The position numbers and the translations under genes are program-made. Below the pieces are notes generated by a model. It did no database searches. It was not told the origin of the DNA and saw only the letters and a program-made list of their open reading frames with translations. Below are positions 54,109 to 63,517 of a stretch of DNA of 64,000 nucleotides, in pieces; position 1 is the first letter of the stretch; every line of letters starts with the position of its first letter. This DNA is from Metabacillus halosaccharovorans (lineage in GTDB: Bacteria; Bacillota; Bacilli; Bacillales; Bacillaceae): contig NZ_KV917371.1 in assembly GCF_002019635.1 (NCBI RefSeq), forward strand, positions 1,364,001-1,428,000, given 5' to 3'.

Positions 54109-54891
54109 TTATTCCGGTTTATTGGTAATGTCCTCACCAAAATATTTGATACTAATCCGAGTAAGTGTTCCATTTTCCCGGAGTTTTTCCAGTGATTCGT
54201 TTATTCGCTTCAATAGTTTTGGATTATCCTTAGGCAGCACAATCGCTTGTTCACTACGATTAATTATCTGCTGTCCTTTAATCTTAAACCCTTCCTTTGC
54301 AGCACTTTTTCCGGTGACAAAATCTGTAATTACCGCATCATGTCGTCCGCTGCTTAACGCTTTTAAAGCTGTAATATCGCTGTCATATGTTTTTATTTTG
54401 TCTGTATACTCGGAAGCTGTATCGGCATAAGTCGAACCTTTTGCTACAGCTACTTCTTTTCCTGCTAAATCTTTGGCAGTCTTAATTTGACTGTCAGGTC
54501 TGGTGAAAATTTGCGGTCCAGAATAATAGTAGGGGGTAGAAAAGGAGACATGTTTGCTCCGCTGCGGATTAATCGTATGGCTGGCAACAGCTGCATCCGC
54601 ACGGCCTGTTTTTACTCCTTCTACTATCCCTTTGAATTTGATTCGCTTCTGAACCGGCTCAAGACCCATTTCTTTTGCAATGGCTTCGCCAACCTCAATA
54701 TCAAAGCCTGACATGGTGAGATCATCATTTATATAACTAAATGGCTTAAACTCACCAGAAGCAGCAAAAACAAATTGATTTTTATGTATTAGTTTAGATC
54801 CGTCGGCAAGCTCCTCCTTCTCAGCACAAGCAGATAAAAGGCAGATCATGATAAAACTGAAAACCAATATTAACTTTCTATTCAACCACAT
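54109..54891 (-). CDS. Polar amino acid ABC importer, binding lipoprotein
   Basis: About 260 residues. The start at 54891 gives a compact signal peptide (MWLNRKLILVFSF) with lipobox LLSAC, after which the protein is acylated and anchored. The binding-domain pattern KPFSYINDDLTMSGFDIEVGEAIAKEMG and RADAAVASHTINPQRSKHVSFSTPYYYSG is that of the SBP_bac_3 family. An in-frame start 39 bases upstream would add a charged N-terminal stretch. Glutamine, arginine or cystine are all possible substrates. Confidence 0.88.
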   Translation of the reverse strand: MWLNRKLILVFSFIMICLLSACAEKEELADGSKLIHKNQFVFAASGEFKPFSYINDDLTMSGFDIEVGEAIAKEMGLEPVQKRIKFKGIVEGVKTGRADAAVASHTINPQRSKHVSFSTPYYYSGPQIFTRPDSQIKTAKDLAGKEVAVAKGSTYADTASEYTDKIKTYDSDITALKALSSGRHDAVITDFVTGKSAAKEGFKIKGQQIINRSEQAIVLPKDNPKLLKRINESLEKLRENGTLTRISIKYFGEDITNKPE

Positions 54892-54988
54892 GTTGGCTAT
54901 CAATCCCTTTCCCTCTCTATATTTCTCCAATACCCCTAGCTAGGTATCTTACTTTGAAAATAAATACCCCATTAATTTCCCGACTAAA

Positions 54989-55032
54989 CAAAAAGAGTGT
55001 CAGGCAACTTTAAAGGGCCTGACACTCTTTTT
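54989..55032. terminator. Very stable hairpin, terminator or repeated GTGTCAGGC element
   Basis: Perfect 16-base arms AAAAAGAGTGTCAGGC / GCCTGACACTCTTTTT with an 11-base loop. It can stop transcription in both directions. The AGTGTCAGGC core is common as an interspersed element in Bacillus genomes. Confidence 0.8.
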
Positions 55033-55228
55033 ATAACACATAAAATTTGTTTTAAGGTAGTTTCGTAGTTGGGTACCATCTTCCTTTTTTATTGCTACAG
55101 GTAGAAAGATTGAAAGAAAGCTCGTTTACTTCATGGATATTTTTGAGATAACAAAAAGAATGAAAGCCGTCCATCTCACTTCTTTTTCAATAAGAATAAT
55201 GGTCCTTAAATAAGTAACTAGCGAAAGG

Positions 55229-55420
55229 AAAATAAGCGGAGTTTTACCGGTTATTTTCAGAATGGAGCTCGTTTCGGGGTAAATAAGGGGAGGTTTTCCG
55301 ATTATGCGAAGCAGAATTCCCCATTTTCACATTTTCCGAGTAAATAGGCGGAATCTTTCCGTCTATTTACTCTATTTTTTATTATATTTACGAATTAAGT
55401 GGAATTCTTCCGTCTATTTT
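55229..55420. repeat. Block of four related hairpin repeats ending inside the nuclease gene
   Basis: Four imperfect palindromes follow each other at 40-60 base spacing: 55229-55257 (AAATAAGCGG...CCGGTTATTT), 55281-55305, 55338-55372 (16-base arms GAGTAAATAGGCGGAA and TTCCGTCTATTTACTC, one mismatch) and 55393-55420. The common core is AATARGCGGAA-n-TTCCGNCTATT. The last unit abuts the stop codon of the nuclease gene. The spacers are not unique CRISPR-like sequences of constant length. Confidence 0.8.
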
Positions 55421-56083
55421 TCAGATCGGGCACTTAACCTGATCTCCCAACCGATAAGAGCGGATCCTCTTAATCCCAGATGCGGGAATCAACATTTTTT
55501 TATCGACTAGTTGAGAAAGTACTTTTTTTACCGTCTTATCACTTAGCTTCATATACATCTCGATTTCTTTAGGGGATATGGATTCTCCTTTTCGAATGAC
55601 TAGCCGAAGTACTTCCTTTTCAACAATGGACAAAGATGTTTGATCCAGTTTATCACCCAGCCACTGGCCAATCGCTTGCTGAACAATCTGCTGGCATCGG
55701 CGAGGCTTCTCTTTCACTTGGTCAAAAGAAAAGCGGATCACGGTCCATCCGTCAATCACCAACTGATTTTGGCGTTCCAGGTTGTCAGAAAATTTCCATC
55801 TGCTTATGTTCTTTAGGTGAGGGCCATACCCGTCGACCTCAAGGCAAATCCGGATGCCGGGACGAATATATGCAAAATCCAAATATCTTTTGCCATCCTT
55901 GAAATCATCGACTTCATATTCTGGATGAAGATACTTGAAGTGGTAAAATATTGGCCACCACACTTGCTTCAAAAACAACATTTCAGCCTGATCATGCCCT
56001 TCTTGTAAGCGCCTTAACCGTTCACCGGTTCTTGCCTGTAAGTGAGCATTCAAAAAGGCCTGATATTCTTCTTCAAATCCCAT
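55421..56083 (-). CDS. PD-(D/E)XK-like endonuclease with C-terminal winged helix
   Basis: About 220 residues from the ATG at 56083, which has a perfect AGGAGGAGG site; a TTG 21 bases upstream overlaps that site and is unlikely. The middle part has the Vsr/DUF559 nuclease pattern: YLDFAYIRPGIRICLEVDGYGPH (Asp and Glu-Val-Asp as metal ligands), then ERQNQLVIDGWTVIRFSFDQVKEKP. The C-terminal 75 residues form a helix-turn-helix (LSIVEKEVLRLVIRKGESISPKEIEMYMKLSDKTVKKVLSQLVDKKMLIP). The stop codon lies in the edge of the hairpin-repeat block downstream. No methylase or other restriction partner is near. Function unknown; the pairing with repeats recalls transposase-like genes that maintain REP elements. 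Confidence 0.8.
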   Translation of the reverse strand: MGFEEEYQAFLNAHLQARTGERLRRLQEGHDQAEMLFLKQVWWPIFYHFKYLHPEYEVDDFKDGKRYLDFAYIRPGIRICLEVDGYGPHLKNISRWKFSDNLERQNQLVIDGWTVIRFSFDQVKEKPRRCQQIVQQAIGQWLGDKLDQTSLSIVEKEVLRLVIRKGESISPKEIEMYMKLSDKTVKKVLSQLVDKKMLIPASGIKRIRSYRLGDQVKCPI

Positions 56084-56104
56084 AGGATACCTCCTCCTAT
56101 CCAA

Positions 56105-56590
56105 TGGTCATGTCCTCGATTCTTCTACTACCATATAGAACATACATATTCGACGCCACGAATGAATCATCTTTATTATTTATTCATTTGAACTTCGGAC
56201 CGATTTTTAAAATTAATGAGTGTTAATAAGGGTGAAAACAGAGGTTTATTGTGGCTTCAATTGGAGAAAGTAAGAAGCTTAGTAGCTACTAGGCAATATA
56301 GGGAAGAATTTGAGGATATAACTATTTTTAGTTTATTAAAATTCTTACATTTGTCAATCCGTTTTCTTTATCTTTCGCAATACCATTTTTATCAGTTGTA
56401 TTTCCGTAAAGAGGCTGGGACAAAACTAAAATGTTCATTACTAATGACGAATAATTTTGGTTAGAATAGGCCCTTAATAGAAAAAATCCGAACTAATTCA
56501 ACATTCTAATCGTAGAATCATGAATTATAGTTCGGATTTTTCTTTGGCTAAAATACTTTTGTCCCAGCCTCTTTGGCAAAAAAACATTAT
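56105..56590. other. Intergenic region between nuclease gene and rlmH
   Basis: The left 300 bases show no convincing gene; a small open frame from 56216 has no family likeness and runs into the repeat. The right part is the inverted-repeat element at 56408-56574. Confidence 0.55.
56408..56574. repeat. GAGGCTGGGACAAAA inverted-repeat element
   Basis: A 167-base element bounded by perfect 18-base inverted repeats (AAAGAGGCTGGGACAAAA / TTTTGTCCCAGCCTCTTT). It contains an inner hairpin with arms AAAATCCGAACTA and TAGTTCGGATTTT (56482-56541). It resembles the GAGGCTGGGACAAAA elements I recall from Bacillaceae, Listeria and Staphylococcus intergenic regions. No coding capacity, so it is MITE-like or a structured terminator. 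It lies 17 bases past the rlmH stop. Confidence 0.8.
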
Positions 56591-57070
56591 TTACTTATGG
56601 TACGGTTCACCCCGATTAATCCGAAAAGTCCGATAAACCTGCTCCAACAATATCAACCGCATCAATTGATGAGGAAATGTCATCTTCGAGAAAGAAAGAC
56701 TATCATTTGATCTCTTCATAACAGCTGAACTTAACCCTAGTGATCCACCTATAACAAACGCAACCTTGCTTTTTCCATATGTAGCAAGCTGATCTAGATC
56801 CTTTGCCAGCTGCTCAGATGATTTCATCTTTCCTTCAATAGCTAATGCAATAACATGTGTGTCATCACTAATCTTGCTTAGTATTCTTTCTCCCTCTTTT
56901 TCCTTTACTTGCTCCATTTCGATTTCACTTAGGTTTTCCGGAGCTTTTTCATCTGGTAATTCAATGATTTCCATCTTTGCGTATGATGTTAAACGCTTTA
57001 AGTATTCGTCGATTCCTTGTTTTAAATATTTCTCTTTTAGCTTTCCAATTGTAATGATTGAAATGTTCAT
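56591..57070 (-). CDS. rlmH: 23S rRNA (pseudouridine1915-N3)-methyltransferase
   Basis: A 159-residue SPOUT enzyme that methylates pseudouridine 1915 in helix 69 of 23S rRNA. Family marks: [54 protein letters not shown] (knot), and the C-terminal [34 protein letters not shown]. The position downstream of htrC and the wal operon agrees with Bacillus (formerly yydA). Confidence 0.95.
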   Translation of the reverse strand: MNISIITIGKLKEKYLKQGIDEYLKRLTSYAKMEIIELPDEKAPENLSEIEMEQVKEKEGERILSKISDDTHVIALAIEGKMKSSEQLAKDLDQLATYGKSKVAFVIGGSLGLSSAVMKRSNDSLSFSKMTFPHQLMRLILLEQVYRTFRINRGEPYHK

Positions 57071-57095
57071 TTTTGTTTCCCCACTCTAAATTTGT

Positions 57096-57374
57096 TTATC
57101 CACAGAACTTATCCACAATATTTAAAATTTATCCACAATAATGATTGTAACTATTCTCCAACTACATATATAGCTGGTCTTTCGCATATTTGGCATCTTG
57201 TGGATAACTTTCCATCATCGTCAATTTTTTCTATTTCTGGTGCCGTTTCTTTTTCATCTACATACATATCTATAGCTAATTCAATATGTTCTTCACAACA
57301 ATACATTTTCTTATATCCTCCTTATCCACATGTGGATAGTTTATTATTTAGTTTACCCTTAAAGGTTGTCCACA
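57096..57374. promoter_or_regulatory. Cluster of seven DnaA-box-like sequences around yyzF
   Basis: Exact TTATCCACA occurs at 57096-57104, 57109-57117, 57129-57137 and 57322-57330, and its reverse complement at 57199-57207. Near matches are CTATCCACA (reverse, 57331-57339) and TTGTCCACA (57366-57374). The first three are spaced 13 and 20 bases apart. Both the number and the consensus quality exceed chance for 280 bases. The locus (yydA/rlmH region) is one of the oriC-proximal DnaA-binding clusters that I recall from B. subtilis. Confidence 0.75.
57151..57306 (-). CDS. yyzF: Small CxxH/CxxC protein
   Basis: A 51-residue gene with a strong GGAGG site before its ATG at 57306. It has CEEH near the N-terminus (residues 4-7) and CQIC (38-41), separated by an acidic stretch (ETAPEIEKIDDDGK). 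This is the CxxH/CxxC small protein found in bacilli between rlmH and htrC, probably zinc-binding. Function unknown. Several DnaA boxes overlap its coding sequence and flanks. Confidence 0.88.
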   Translation of the reverse strand: MYCCEEHIELAIDMYVDEKETAPEIEKIDDDGKLSTRCQICERPAIYVVGE

Positions 57375-57400
57375 ACCAGTAAAAAAAAGAGAGCTAATTT

Positions 57401-58621
57401 TTAGCTCCCCATCATGTTCTCTTCTGCTAACTTCATCTTACCAGACATCTTTTCACCGTTTCGATAGTAGATCACTTCAACTGAGTCACCGACATCCTGA
57501 TCATAAAGAGCTTTTCGTAGTTCTATAATATCTTTTACTTTCTCACCTGCAAATTCTGTGATCACATCAAACTCCTGTAACCCTGCTTGAGCTGCTGGCG
57601 ATACTGGAACAACACTCATCACGATGACACCATCTGTAACATCTTCAGATAACTTTAATGTTTGTTCTTTGTGATAACTGGAAACTTCATTCAGTGATCT
57701 CATACCAATTCCTAAAAACGGGCGCCTTACTTCACTGTATTTTTCAAGATCCTCGATAATTGGGATGGCATGATTTGCAGGTATTGAAAGCCCGATACCT
57801 TCTACCGCTGATTGAGCTATTTTCATGGAGTTAATCCCAATTACTTTTCCATCTAAATTGATAAGGGCCCCACCGCTGTTTCCTGGATTGATTGCTGCAT
57901 CTGTTTGCAGGACTTCTGCATTCCAATCTACCTGACCGTCTCCATTTTCATCTATAGGAATCGCTCTCTCTGTCCCTGAAATAATCCCTTGTGTCACTGA
58001 ACCGGAAAACTGCAGTCCAAGTGGATTTCCAATGGCAATAACAGGTTCACCAGGCTTAACTGCATCTGAATCACCAAACTCAGCTACTTTCTTAACCTTT
58101 TCACTATCCACTCTTAACACTGCTAAATCAGTTAAAGCATCACTACCTAAAATTTCAGCAGGGACTCTAGTTCCATCACTAAGACTGATTTCAACTTGTG
58201 ATGCTCCTTCAATAACATGGTGATTTGTGACGACAAAGGCGTTTTTCCCTTCTTTTTTATAAATAACACCTGAGCCGGTACCAGCTTCACCTGTTTCATT
58301 CCAGAAACCGGCTTCCTGGAGATTGACAACACCTACAACTGCATCTGATACATTATCTACAATGTCTGTAATAGCAGAATTCACATTGACCGATACATTT
58401 TTGGTTAATCCAGTTTGATTATCAGTGCCATTTTCTTGTTCTGTTGCCTCTTCACCAAGTTCCATATCATACGGAACAATTCTGGACAGAGCAGGAATAG
58501 CAAAATACATGAGCAATGCTCCTAATATTGCTCCGACGAATCCTGCTAAAAACCAGCCTCCCCGGTTTCCTTTTTGCCTTTTGGCATTATCATTCTCATA
58601 ATCTTGATCATAATAGCCCAT
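57401..58621 (-). CDS. htrC: Membrane-anchored HtrA-type serine protease
   Basis: About 406 residues; the start at 58621 has a GGTGAG site. A short cytoplasmic N-terminus is followed by a membrane anchor ([25 protein letters not shown]), a trypsin-like domain with the triad His in [10 protein letters not shown], Asp in [11 protein letters not shown] and Ser in [14 protein letters not shown], and one C-terminal PDZ domain ([23 protein letters not shown]). It degrades damaged exported proteins. Known as YyxA/HtrC in Bacillus; follows walJ. Confidence 0.92.
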   Translation of the reverse strand: MGYYDQDYENDNAKRQKGNRGGWFLAGFVGAILGALLMYFAIPALSRIVPYDMELGEEATEQENGTDNQTGLTKNVSVNVNSAITDIVDNVSDAVVGVVNLQEAGFWNETGEAGTGSGVIYKKEGKNAFVVTNHHVIEGASQVEISLSDGTRVPAEILGSDALTDLAVLRVDSEKVKKVAEFGDSDAVKPGEPVIAIGNPLGLQFSGSVTQGIISGTERAIPIDENGDGQVDWNAEVLQTDAAINPGNSGGALINLDGKVIGINSMKIAQSAVEGIGLSIPANHAIPIIEDLEKYSEVRRPFLGIGMRSLNEVSSYHKEQTLKLSEDVTDGVIVMSVVPVSPAAQAGLQEFDVITEFAGEKVKDIIELRKALYDQDVGDSVEVIYYRNGEKMSGKMKLAEENMMGS

Positions 58622-58726
58622 TATGCTCACCATTCCTTTCAAACACATCTTGAATAGTGTTTACTTAATCAACATTATTCTCTTGCTGTATGAAAATTAA
58701 CCAAGATGATTACGATATTATGAAAT

Positions 58727-59521
58727 TTAAATTGCTACAAGTGTAGTTGGGGTTGTTGGGTCTGTATCATATAAGTCAAACTGTTCACCAGTGATGAAGC
58801 CTTTACCGGCTAATGTTTGTTCAACAGACATTCTCGCTAAATCCTTCATGTTGTTATCTTTGCTTAAATGAGCTAAATAAATTCGTTTTGTTGAATCTCC
58901 GATAACATCCATCATAGCTATTGCTGCATCTTCATTTGAAACATGTCCCACATCACTTAAAATGCGTCGTTTAATGCTCCAAGGGTAGTGACCCATTTGA
59001 AGCATTGAGACATCATGATTGCTCTCAAAAACAAAGGCATCTGCATTACGGATTGTGCCCTTCATTTTATCACTAACATAGCCTGTGTCTGTAATTAATG
59101 CAAGCTTCTTCCCCTCATGATGAAAAGCAAAAAACATCGGCTCTGCTGCATCATGTGAAACTCCAAATGATTCTATATCTAATGAACCGAATGTTTTCAC
59201 TGAACCGGTCTGGAAAACAAATTTTTGATCAGTTGAAATTTCTCCGATTAATCCATTCATAGCTTGCCATGTTTTTTCATTTGCATAGATTGGAAGTTTG
59301 TGTTTTCTGGCTAGTACACCTAGTCCCTTAATATGATCACTATGTTCATGTGTAACCAAAATACCTGAAAGATTTTTTATATCTCTACCGATTTGCTCAA
59401 ATAAGTTTGTCATTTGTTTTCCGCTTAATCCGGCATCAACTAAAAATGCTTGACCATTTGCTTCAACATATATAGCATTCCCCGTACTACCGCTCGCAAG
59501 TACACTAAACTGCAAGCTCAT
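58727..59521 (-). CDS. walJ: Metallo-beta-lactamase fold exonuclease-like protein WalJ
   Basis: About 264 residues. The start at ATG 59521 gives a GGAG site with 8-base spacing. The metal-binding motif [17 protein letters not shown] is complete, with further ligands in ITDTGYV and HLSKDNN. YycJ/WalJ proteins act in DNA metabolism and link cell-wall control with replication. Fifth gene of the wal operon. Confidence 0.93.
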   Translation of the reverse strand: MSLQFSVLASGSTGNAIYVEANGQAFLVDAGLSGKQMTNLFEQIGRDIKNLSGILVTHEHSDHIKGLGVLARKHKLPIYANEKTWQAMNGLIGEISTDQKFVFQTGSVKTFGSLDIESFGVSHDAAEPMFFAFHHEGKKLALITDTGYVSDKMKGTIRNADAFVFESNHDVSMLQMGHYPWSIKRRILSDVGHVSNEDAAIAMMDVIGDSTKRIYLAHLSKDNNMKDLARMSVEQTLAGKGFITGEQFDLYDTDPTTPTTLVAI

Positions 59522-59541
59522 ATTCGTCACTCCTCTATTCC

Positions 59542-60372
59542 CTATTCCGTTAATTGTAAAACATCCCCCTCTAAGGCATTCACATAAAAATCTTCACTCT
59601 CTTCATCTTCCTTTTCAACAGTAAGATGCCAGGTCGGTGCTAAGATTTGTTGGTTAGAAAGAGGGCTGTGGGTATAGTATCCATACTCTATCAATACTAC
59701 TTTACTATTTGACGATAAATAATTTTTATTATATAAAGCTTCGATTGCCTTTAAAGCGGTAATAGCCGCTTCTTTCTCTTCAACTTCTTTTATTTGCTCT
59801 AACATGGATTGCTCATAGCTAATAATTTCATTATCTTCATTAAGATGCAAAACAACCATTCCGATATGATCATCTTTTGATTGAAAAATAGTTCGACTAT
59901 TATAACTCTGAATACAGATTATAGAATTCATTTCTTCATCTGTATACCAATAATGATAAAGCTCACCAGAAATAATATTATCATTTAGGAATTGTGTAAT
60001 TTTACTCTCTGTGTTAACATCCGGCAATGGAAAAGGCTTATCCAATAACATGTTCAGCGTTCGAAATGATTGATCTTCTTCAAAATTCACATTAGGAAGT
60101 TCAATTGTTTGACCTTTCAGTTTTGCTACTTCTTCTATAGTAAAATCCTTACTCTTTGCTGTAATATAAAAGCTATTATTGATATCATCGGGTAAGTCAT
60201 CAGGATATTCAATTCCCTCTGCAGCCAGCCTTTCCTCAATCGTTGCCTCTTGAATAATCGCATAATCGGATTTATCTTGCAGCTCAAAGAATTCCATTGC
60301 TAAATAGATATCTAAGATAAGAAAGGCAAGGATAAAAATGGTCTTTGTTTTACTCCAATCCACTTTTATCAC
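59542..60372 (-). CDS. walI: WalK inhibitor protein WalI
   Basis: A 276-residue single-pass membrane protein ([20 protein letters not shown] at about 10-29) with a large outer domain. Together with WalH it restrains the kinase WalK through the membrane segments. Its start overlaps walH by 23 bases. Confidence 0.93.
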   Translation of the reverse strand: MIKVDWSKTKTIFILAFLILDIYLAMEFFELQDKSDYAIIQEATIEERLAAEGIEYPDDLPDDINNSFYITAKSKDFTIEEVAKLKGQTIELPNVNFEEDQSFRTLNMLLDKPFPLPDVNTESKITQFLNDNIISGELYHYWYTDEEMNSIICIQSYNSRTIFQSKDDHIGMVVLHLNEDNEIISYEQSMLEQIKEVEEKEAAITALKAIEALYNKNYLSSNSKVVLIEYGYYTHSPLSNQQILAPTWHLTVEKEDEESEDFYVNALEGDVLQLTE

Positions 60373-61699
60373 CCCTTTGCTGGCCGTCTATTTTTAAAAC
60401 TCTTCCATCTTGCAATTCAACACACCAATATGGAGTAATTTTCACAAACCGTTGATCAGTTTCTCCTCCTAATTCATACATGATATACATATCTTTAACT
60501 TCCTTTATATCAATGGATGAGTCCTGGGATAGTGTATTAACCAATTCATGTCCCGACATTAATGTTACTGTGTAATTATTTGTTGGTATGTTTTTCATAA
60601 GTTGATAAGATGGACGTTTATAAATAGATATTTCATTTTGACTCCATTGTTGAGAGATAATCGTTGGTCCGAAAAATTCCTCATCTGATTCAAATACAGG
60701 AATGGATTGGATAGACATAATATATTTAATTTCTTGATTCAGCTCATTTATCTTATATAAAATATAATCATCTGTCCAACCACCATGATCATTTAAATAA
60801 TCAATACTTTGGCTGACGAGAGCACTGCTTTCAAGAAAGCTCGTATCTCTCAGTGTAGGATTCACGAATTCAACCTTATGCTCGCTTGAATGAAGGTTTA
60901 GCTCCCTCCAGCTATCTGTATAGCGATTTCTTAATGAATTGACATCTTGTTTTACATTTTGAGGATTACTAAATAACGCATTTTTAAAAGCAGAGCCATC
61001 AATTTCATCTGTAACATATTCGAAGCTATCGACCTTCACTTCATTTTCAGGTAATAAAATTTCAACATTTCCTTCTTCACCATAAGCAAAGAATGGAGAT
61101 AATTCATTTCTTTGCTTATAAATTTCTGCGACAAATTCATTAGCATCTGTAAGATTAACAGAAGTTTCAACAATTTTTTGCGTATTACTTGACACAAAAT
61201 ATACCTTTTGAACTTCCTTTTCCTGTGGAACATTTAAATAGATTCGATCAAATGTAATATCTAAAGCTGGTTCTGTCTCCCACTTAAACATTGTAGCAAA
61301 TGTTTCAAAGGGGATCACATCAAGAAATCGAAGTTCTATTTTAGCTTCATCATTCCCATGTACCCAACTTGTAAAGTCTTCCTTTGTAAAGGTACGGGAA
61401 ATCCGGTCACTACTTAAACTATAATCCCATTTTTGCATTTCCGACCAGAGGTTATTTATATATTGATTATCAAACGTACTGTAATGTTGCTGAGATGTAT
61501 GCAGAAATAGCTTATTTGGTTTTATGACCTGGTATAGCTCTCGTTCCTGATTACTAAGAGGAACACTTTCAACAAAACTATTATTTTGAAGTTCTTCAAA
61601 AGGCGGTTGTGAATTCCATAAATTCCATGTGAAAAATAAACTAACAGCAACTAATATTGTTAATAGCACACTTTTTATTGACTCTTTATTCATTCCCAC
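60350..61699 (-). CDS. walH: WalK inhibitor protein WalH
   Basis: A 449-residue single-pass membrane protein (SVLLTILVAVSLFFTWNLW near the start) with an extracytoplasmic domain in the YycH style, containing NYTVTLMSGHELVN near the end. It overlaps walK by 10 bases and walI by 23, as in other bacilli. Confidence 0.93.
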   Translation of the reverse strand: MGMNKESIKSVLLTILVAVSLFFTWNLWNSQPPFEELQNNSFVESVPLSNQERELYQVIKPNKLFLHTSQQHYSTFDNQYINNLWSEMQKWDYSLSSDRISRTFTKEDFTSWVHGNDEAKIELRFLDVIPFETFATMFKWETEPALDITFDRIYLNVPQEKEVQKVYFVSSNTQKIVETSVNLTDANEFVAEIYKQRNELSPFFAYGEEGNVEILLPENEVKVDSFEYVTDEIDGSAFKNALFSNPQNVKQDVNSLRNRYTDSWRELNLHSSEHKVEFVNPTLRDTSFLESSALVSQSIDYLNDHGGWTDDYILYKINELNQEIKYIMSIQSIPVFESDEEFFGPTIISQQWSQNEISIYKRPSYQLMKNIPTNNYTVTLMSGHELVNTLSQDSSIDIKEVKDMYIMYELGGETDQRFVKITPYWCVELQDGRVLKIDGQQRGDKSGLE

Positions 61700-63513
61700 T
61701 CATCCTCTTGTTCCGGATTGTATGGCAGAGTAAAGAATACAGTTGTTCCTGAACCTTCCTTACTTTGTGCCCATATATCTCCTCCATGTGCTTGAACCAT
61801 TTCTTTTGCAATCGCTAAACCTAAGCCTGTTCCTCCCAACTTACGAGTTCGAGCTTTATCTACACGGTAGAAACGATCAAAGATTTTATTAACACTATCC
61901 TTTGGAATCCCAACACCTTCATCTCTCACTCGAATTTGAATTTCTGAAGGGAGAATATCAATGGTGAAAGTTACCTTTCCGCCTTCTGGAGAGTACTTCA
62001 ATGCGTTAGAAATAATATTATCCAGCACCTGAGTAATTTTATCTGTATCTATCTCAACATAAAGAGGTTCTTTTGGGATATTTCGAATAAATGTAACGTG
62101 TTGAGATATTGTCATCTCAAATCGATCAATAATTTTCTGGAAGAAATCCGTAAAATTAATCCAGTCTTTTGTTAACTGATAATCTGTTCGATCAAGCTTT
62201 GATAACTGTAATAAATCATTGACTAGGCGAATCATTCGCTCGGTCTCTGTTTGGGTCACATGCAAAAATTGTGGTGCAATCTCTTGATCCTTCCATGCGC
62301 CATCTGCTAATGCTTCTAAATAACTTCTCATTGTTGTAAGAGGAGTACGCAGCTCATGTGATACATTGGCAACAAACTCTCTTCTTTCCTGATCAATCTT
62401 CTCTTGTTCTGTAATATCATATAAAACGGCAATTAAGCCATCTGTTTTACCCATTTCTTTTTGAATAACTGAAAAGCTGACTCGTAAAATAAACGGACGT
62501 TCATCTGTTCCTGTATCCAACACCAGTGATTCTTGCTCATCAATTAAGCTCTCGAATGTATACTCATCACTGATTCCCAGTAACTCTGTAATCGTTGCTT
62601 GCTGTACCGTTCCACGTGAAACATTTAGCATTTCTAATGCAGGATTATTAATTAGAATGACTCGACCCTCACGATTTGTTGCAATAACACCATCAGTCAT
62701 ATGAGCTATTACAGACGCTAATTTTTTCCGTTCACCTTCTGTCGTTGCTTGTGCATCTTCCAGCTTTTCTGTTAAATAGTTAAAGGTAATCGCAAGTTGA
62801 CCAATCTCATCTTCTCCATATACTTTTACTTTTCTCGAGAAATTACCGTTGGCTAACTCGATTGCCTGCTTTCTCATATCAGACATTGGTCTAGTAATCG
62901 TTCTTGCCAAAAATATACCCAGTGCTGCAGTAATTGCTAAAGAAATCACAGTACCTGCCGCTAGTATTTTGTTTATAATACTCATTTGTGTAAAGACTTC
63001 TTCCATCGAGGCCATAACATACACTGCACCAATTGTTTGGTTATTATGGTTCACAGGAACCGTAATAATCCGAACACGGCTGTTTGTCTCGTTATGAAAG
63101 CCTAGTCCCGTATAATCAAGTCCTACTAATGCGCGACGAACAGACTCTTCTGTTGTTTTCTTCCCTACTACATCCTGATTACTACTAGAGGTAGCGATAA
63201 CAGTTTTATTTATATCAATGACACGAACCTCTCTGATCTCCTCTGTTACGAAGTCCCGGAAAATTGACATAATTTCACTGTTAACGGTCTTCCCATCTGT
63301 GTATTCTTTAGGGTCTCGGGACATTTCCTGCTCGATATTATAAACCAACAGGCTAACTCGTTTTGTTAGGGAAGTCTCGAAGTTGGTTTTTAAGGATGTT
63401 TCCAATTCTTTCACAAAATAAACACCAATAATTTGCATCGCTAACATGATTAGGAGTACATAAACAGTAACAAACTTAAAATGAATAGATTGAAAAAACC
63501 TTACTCTTTTCAT
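61690..63513 (-). CDS. walK: Cell-wall sensor histidine kinase WalK
   Basis: A 607-residue kinase essential for wall homeostasis. Transmembrane helices at about 13-33 and 183-204 enclose an outer sensor domain; HAMP, a cytoplasmic PAS domain (GVIATNREGRVILINNPALEML), the phosphoacceptor FVANVSHELRTPLTTMRSYLEAL and the ATPase domain (NIISNALKYSPEGG, GGTGLGLAIAKEMV) follow. Phosphorylates WalR; only 4 bases separate the genes. Confidence 0.96.
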   Translation of the reverse strand: MKRVRFFQSIHFKFVTVYVLLIMLAMQIIGVYFVKELETSLKTNFETSLTKRVSLLVYNIEQEMSRDPKEYTDGKTVNSEIMSIFRDFVTEEIREVRVIDINKTVIATSSSNQDVVGKKTTEESVRRALVGLDYTGLGFHNETNSRVRIITVPVNHNNQTIGAVYVMASMEEVFTQMSIINKILAAGTVISLAITAALGIFLARTITRPMSDMRKQAIELANGNFSRKVKVYGEDEIGQLAITFNYLTEKLEDAQATTEGERKKLASVIAHMTDGVIATNREGRVILINNPALEMLNVSRGTVQQATITELLGISDEYTFESLIDEQESLVLDTGTDERPFILRVSFSVIQKEMGKTDGLIAVLYDITEQEKIDQERREFVANVSHELRTPLTTMRSYLEALADGAWKDQEIAPQFLHVTQTETERMIRLVNDLLQLSKLDRTDYQLTKDWINFTDFFQKIIDRFEMTISQHVTFIRNIPKEPLYVEIDTDKITQVLDNIISNALKYSPEGGKVTFTIDILPSEIQIRVRDEGVGIPKDSVNKIFDRFYRVDKARTRKLGGTGLGLAIAKEMVQAHGGDIWAQSKEGSGTTVFFTLPYNPEQEDEWE

Positions 63514-63517
63514 GTCT

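Larger units (their letters stand above)
54931..55420. other. Repeat-bearing intergenic region
   Basis: It holds a strong hairpin (54989-55032) and a block of four related hairpins (55229-55420). The stretch 55033-55228 shows nothing I can assign. Confidence 0.6.

Noticed and set aside
55229-55420. CRISPR array next to the nuclease
   Set aside because: Only four degenerate palindromes with uneven spacing and no unique spacers of constant length; no Cas proteins.
56216-56464. 82-residue open frame between the nuclease and rlmH
   Set aside because: It runs into the inverted-repeat element, has no ribosome binding site and shows no domain pattern.
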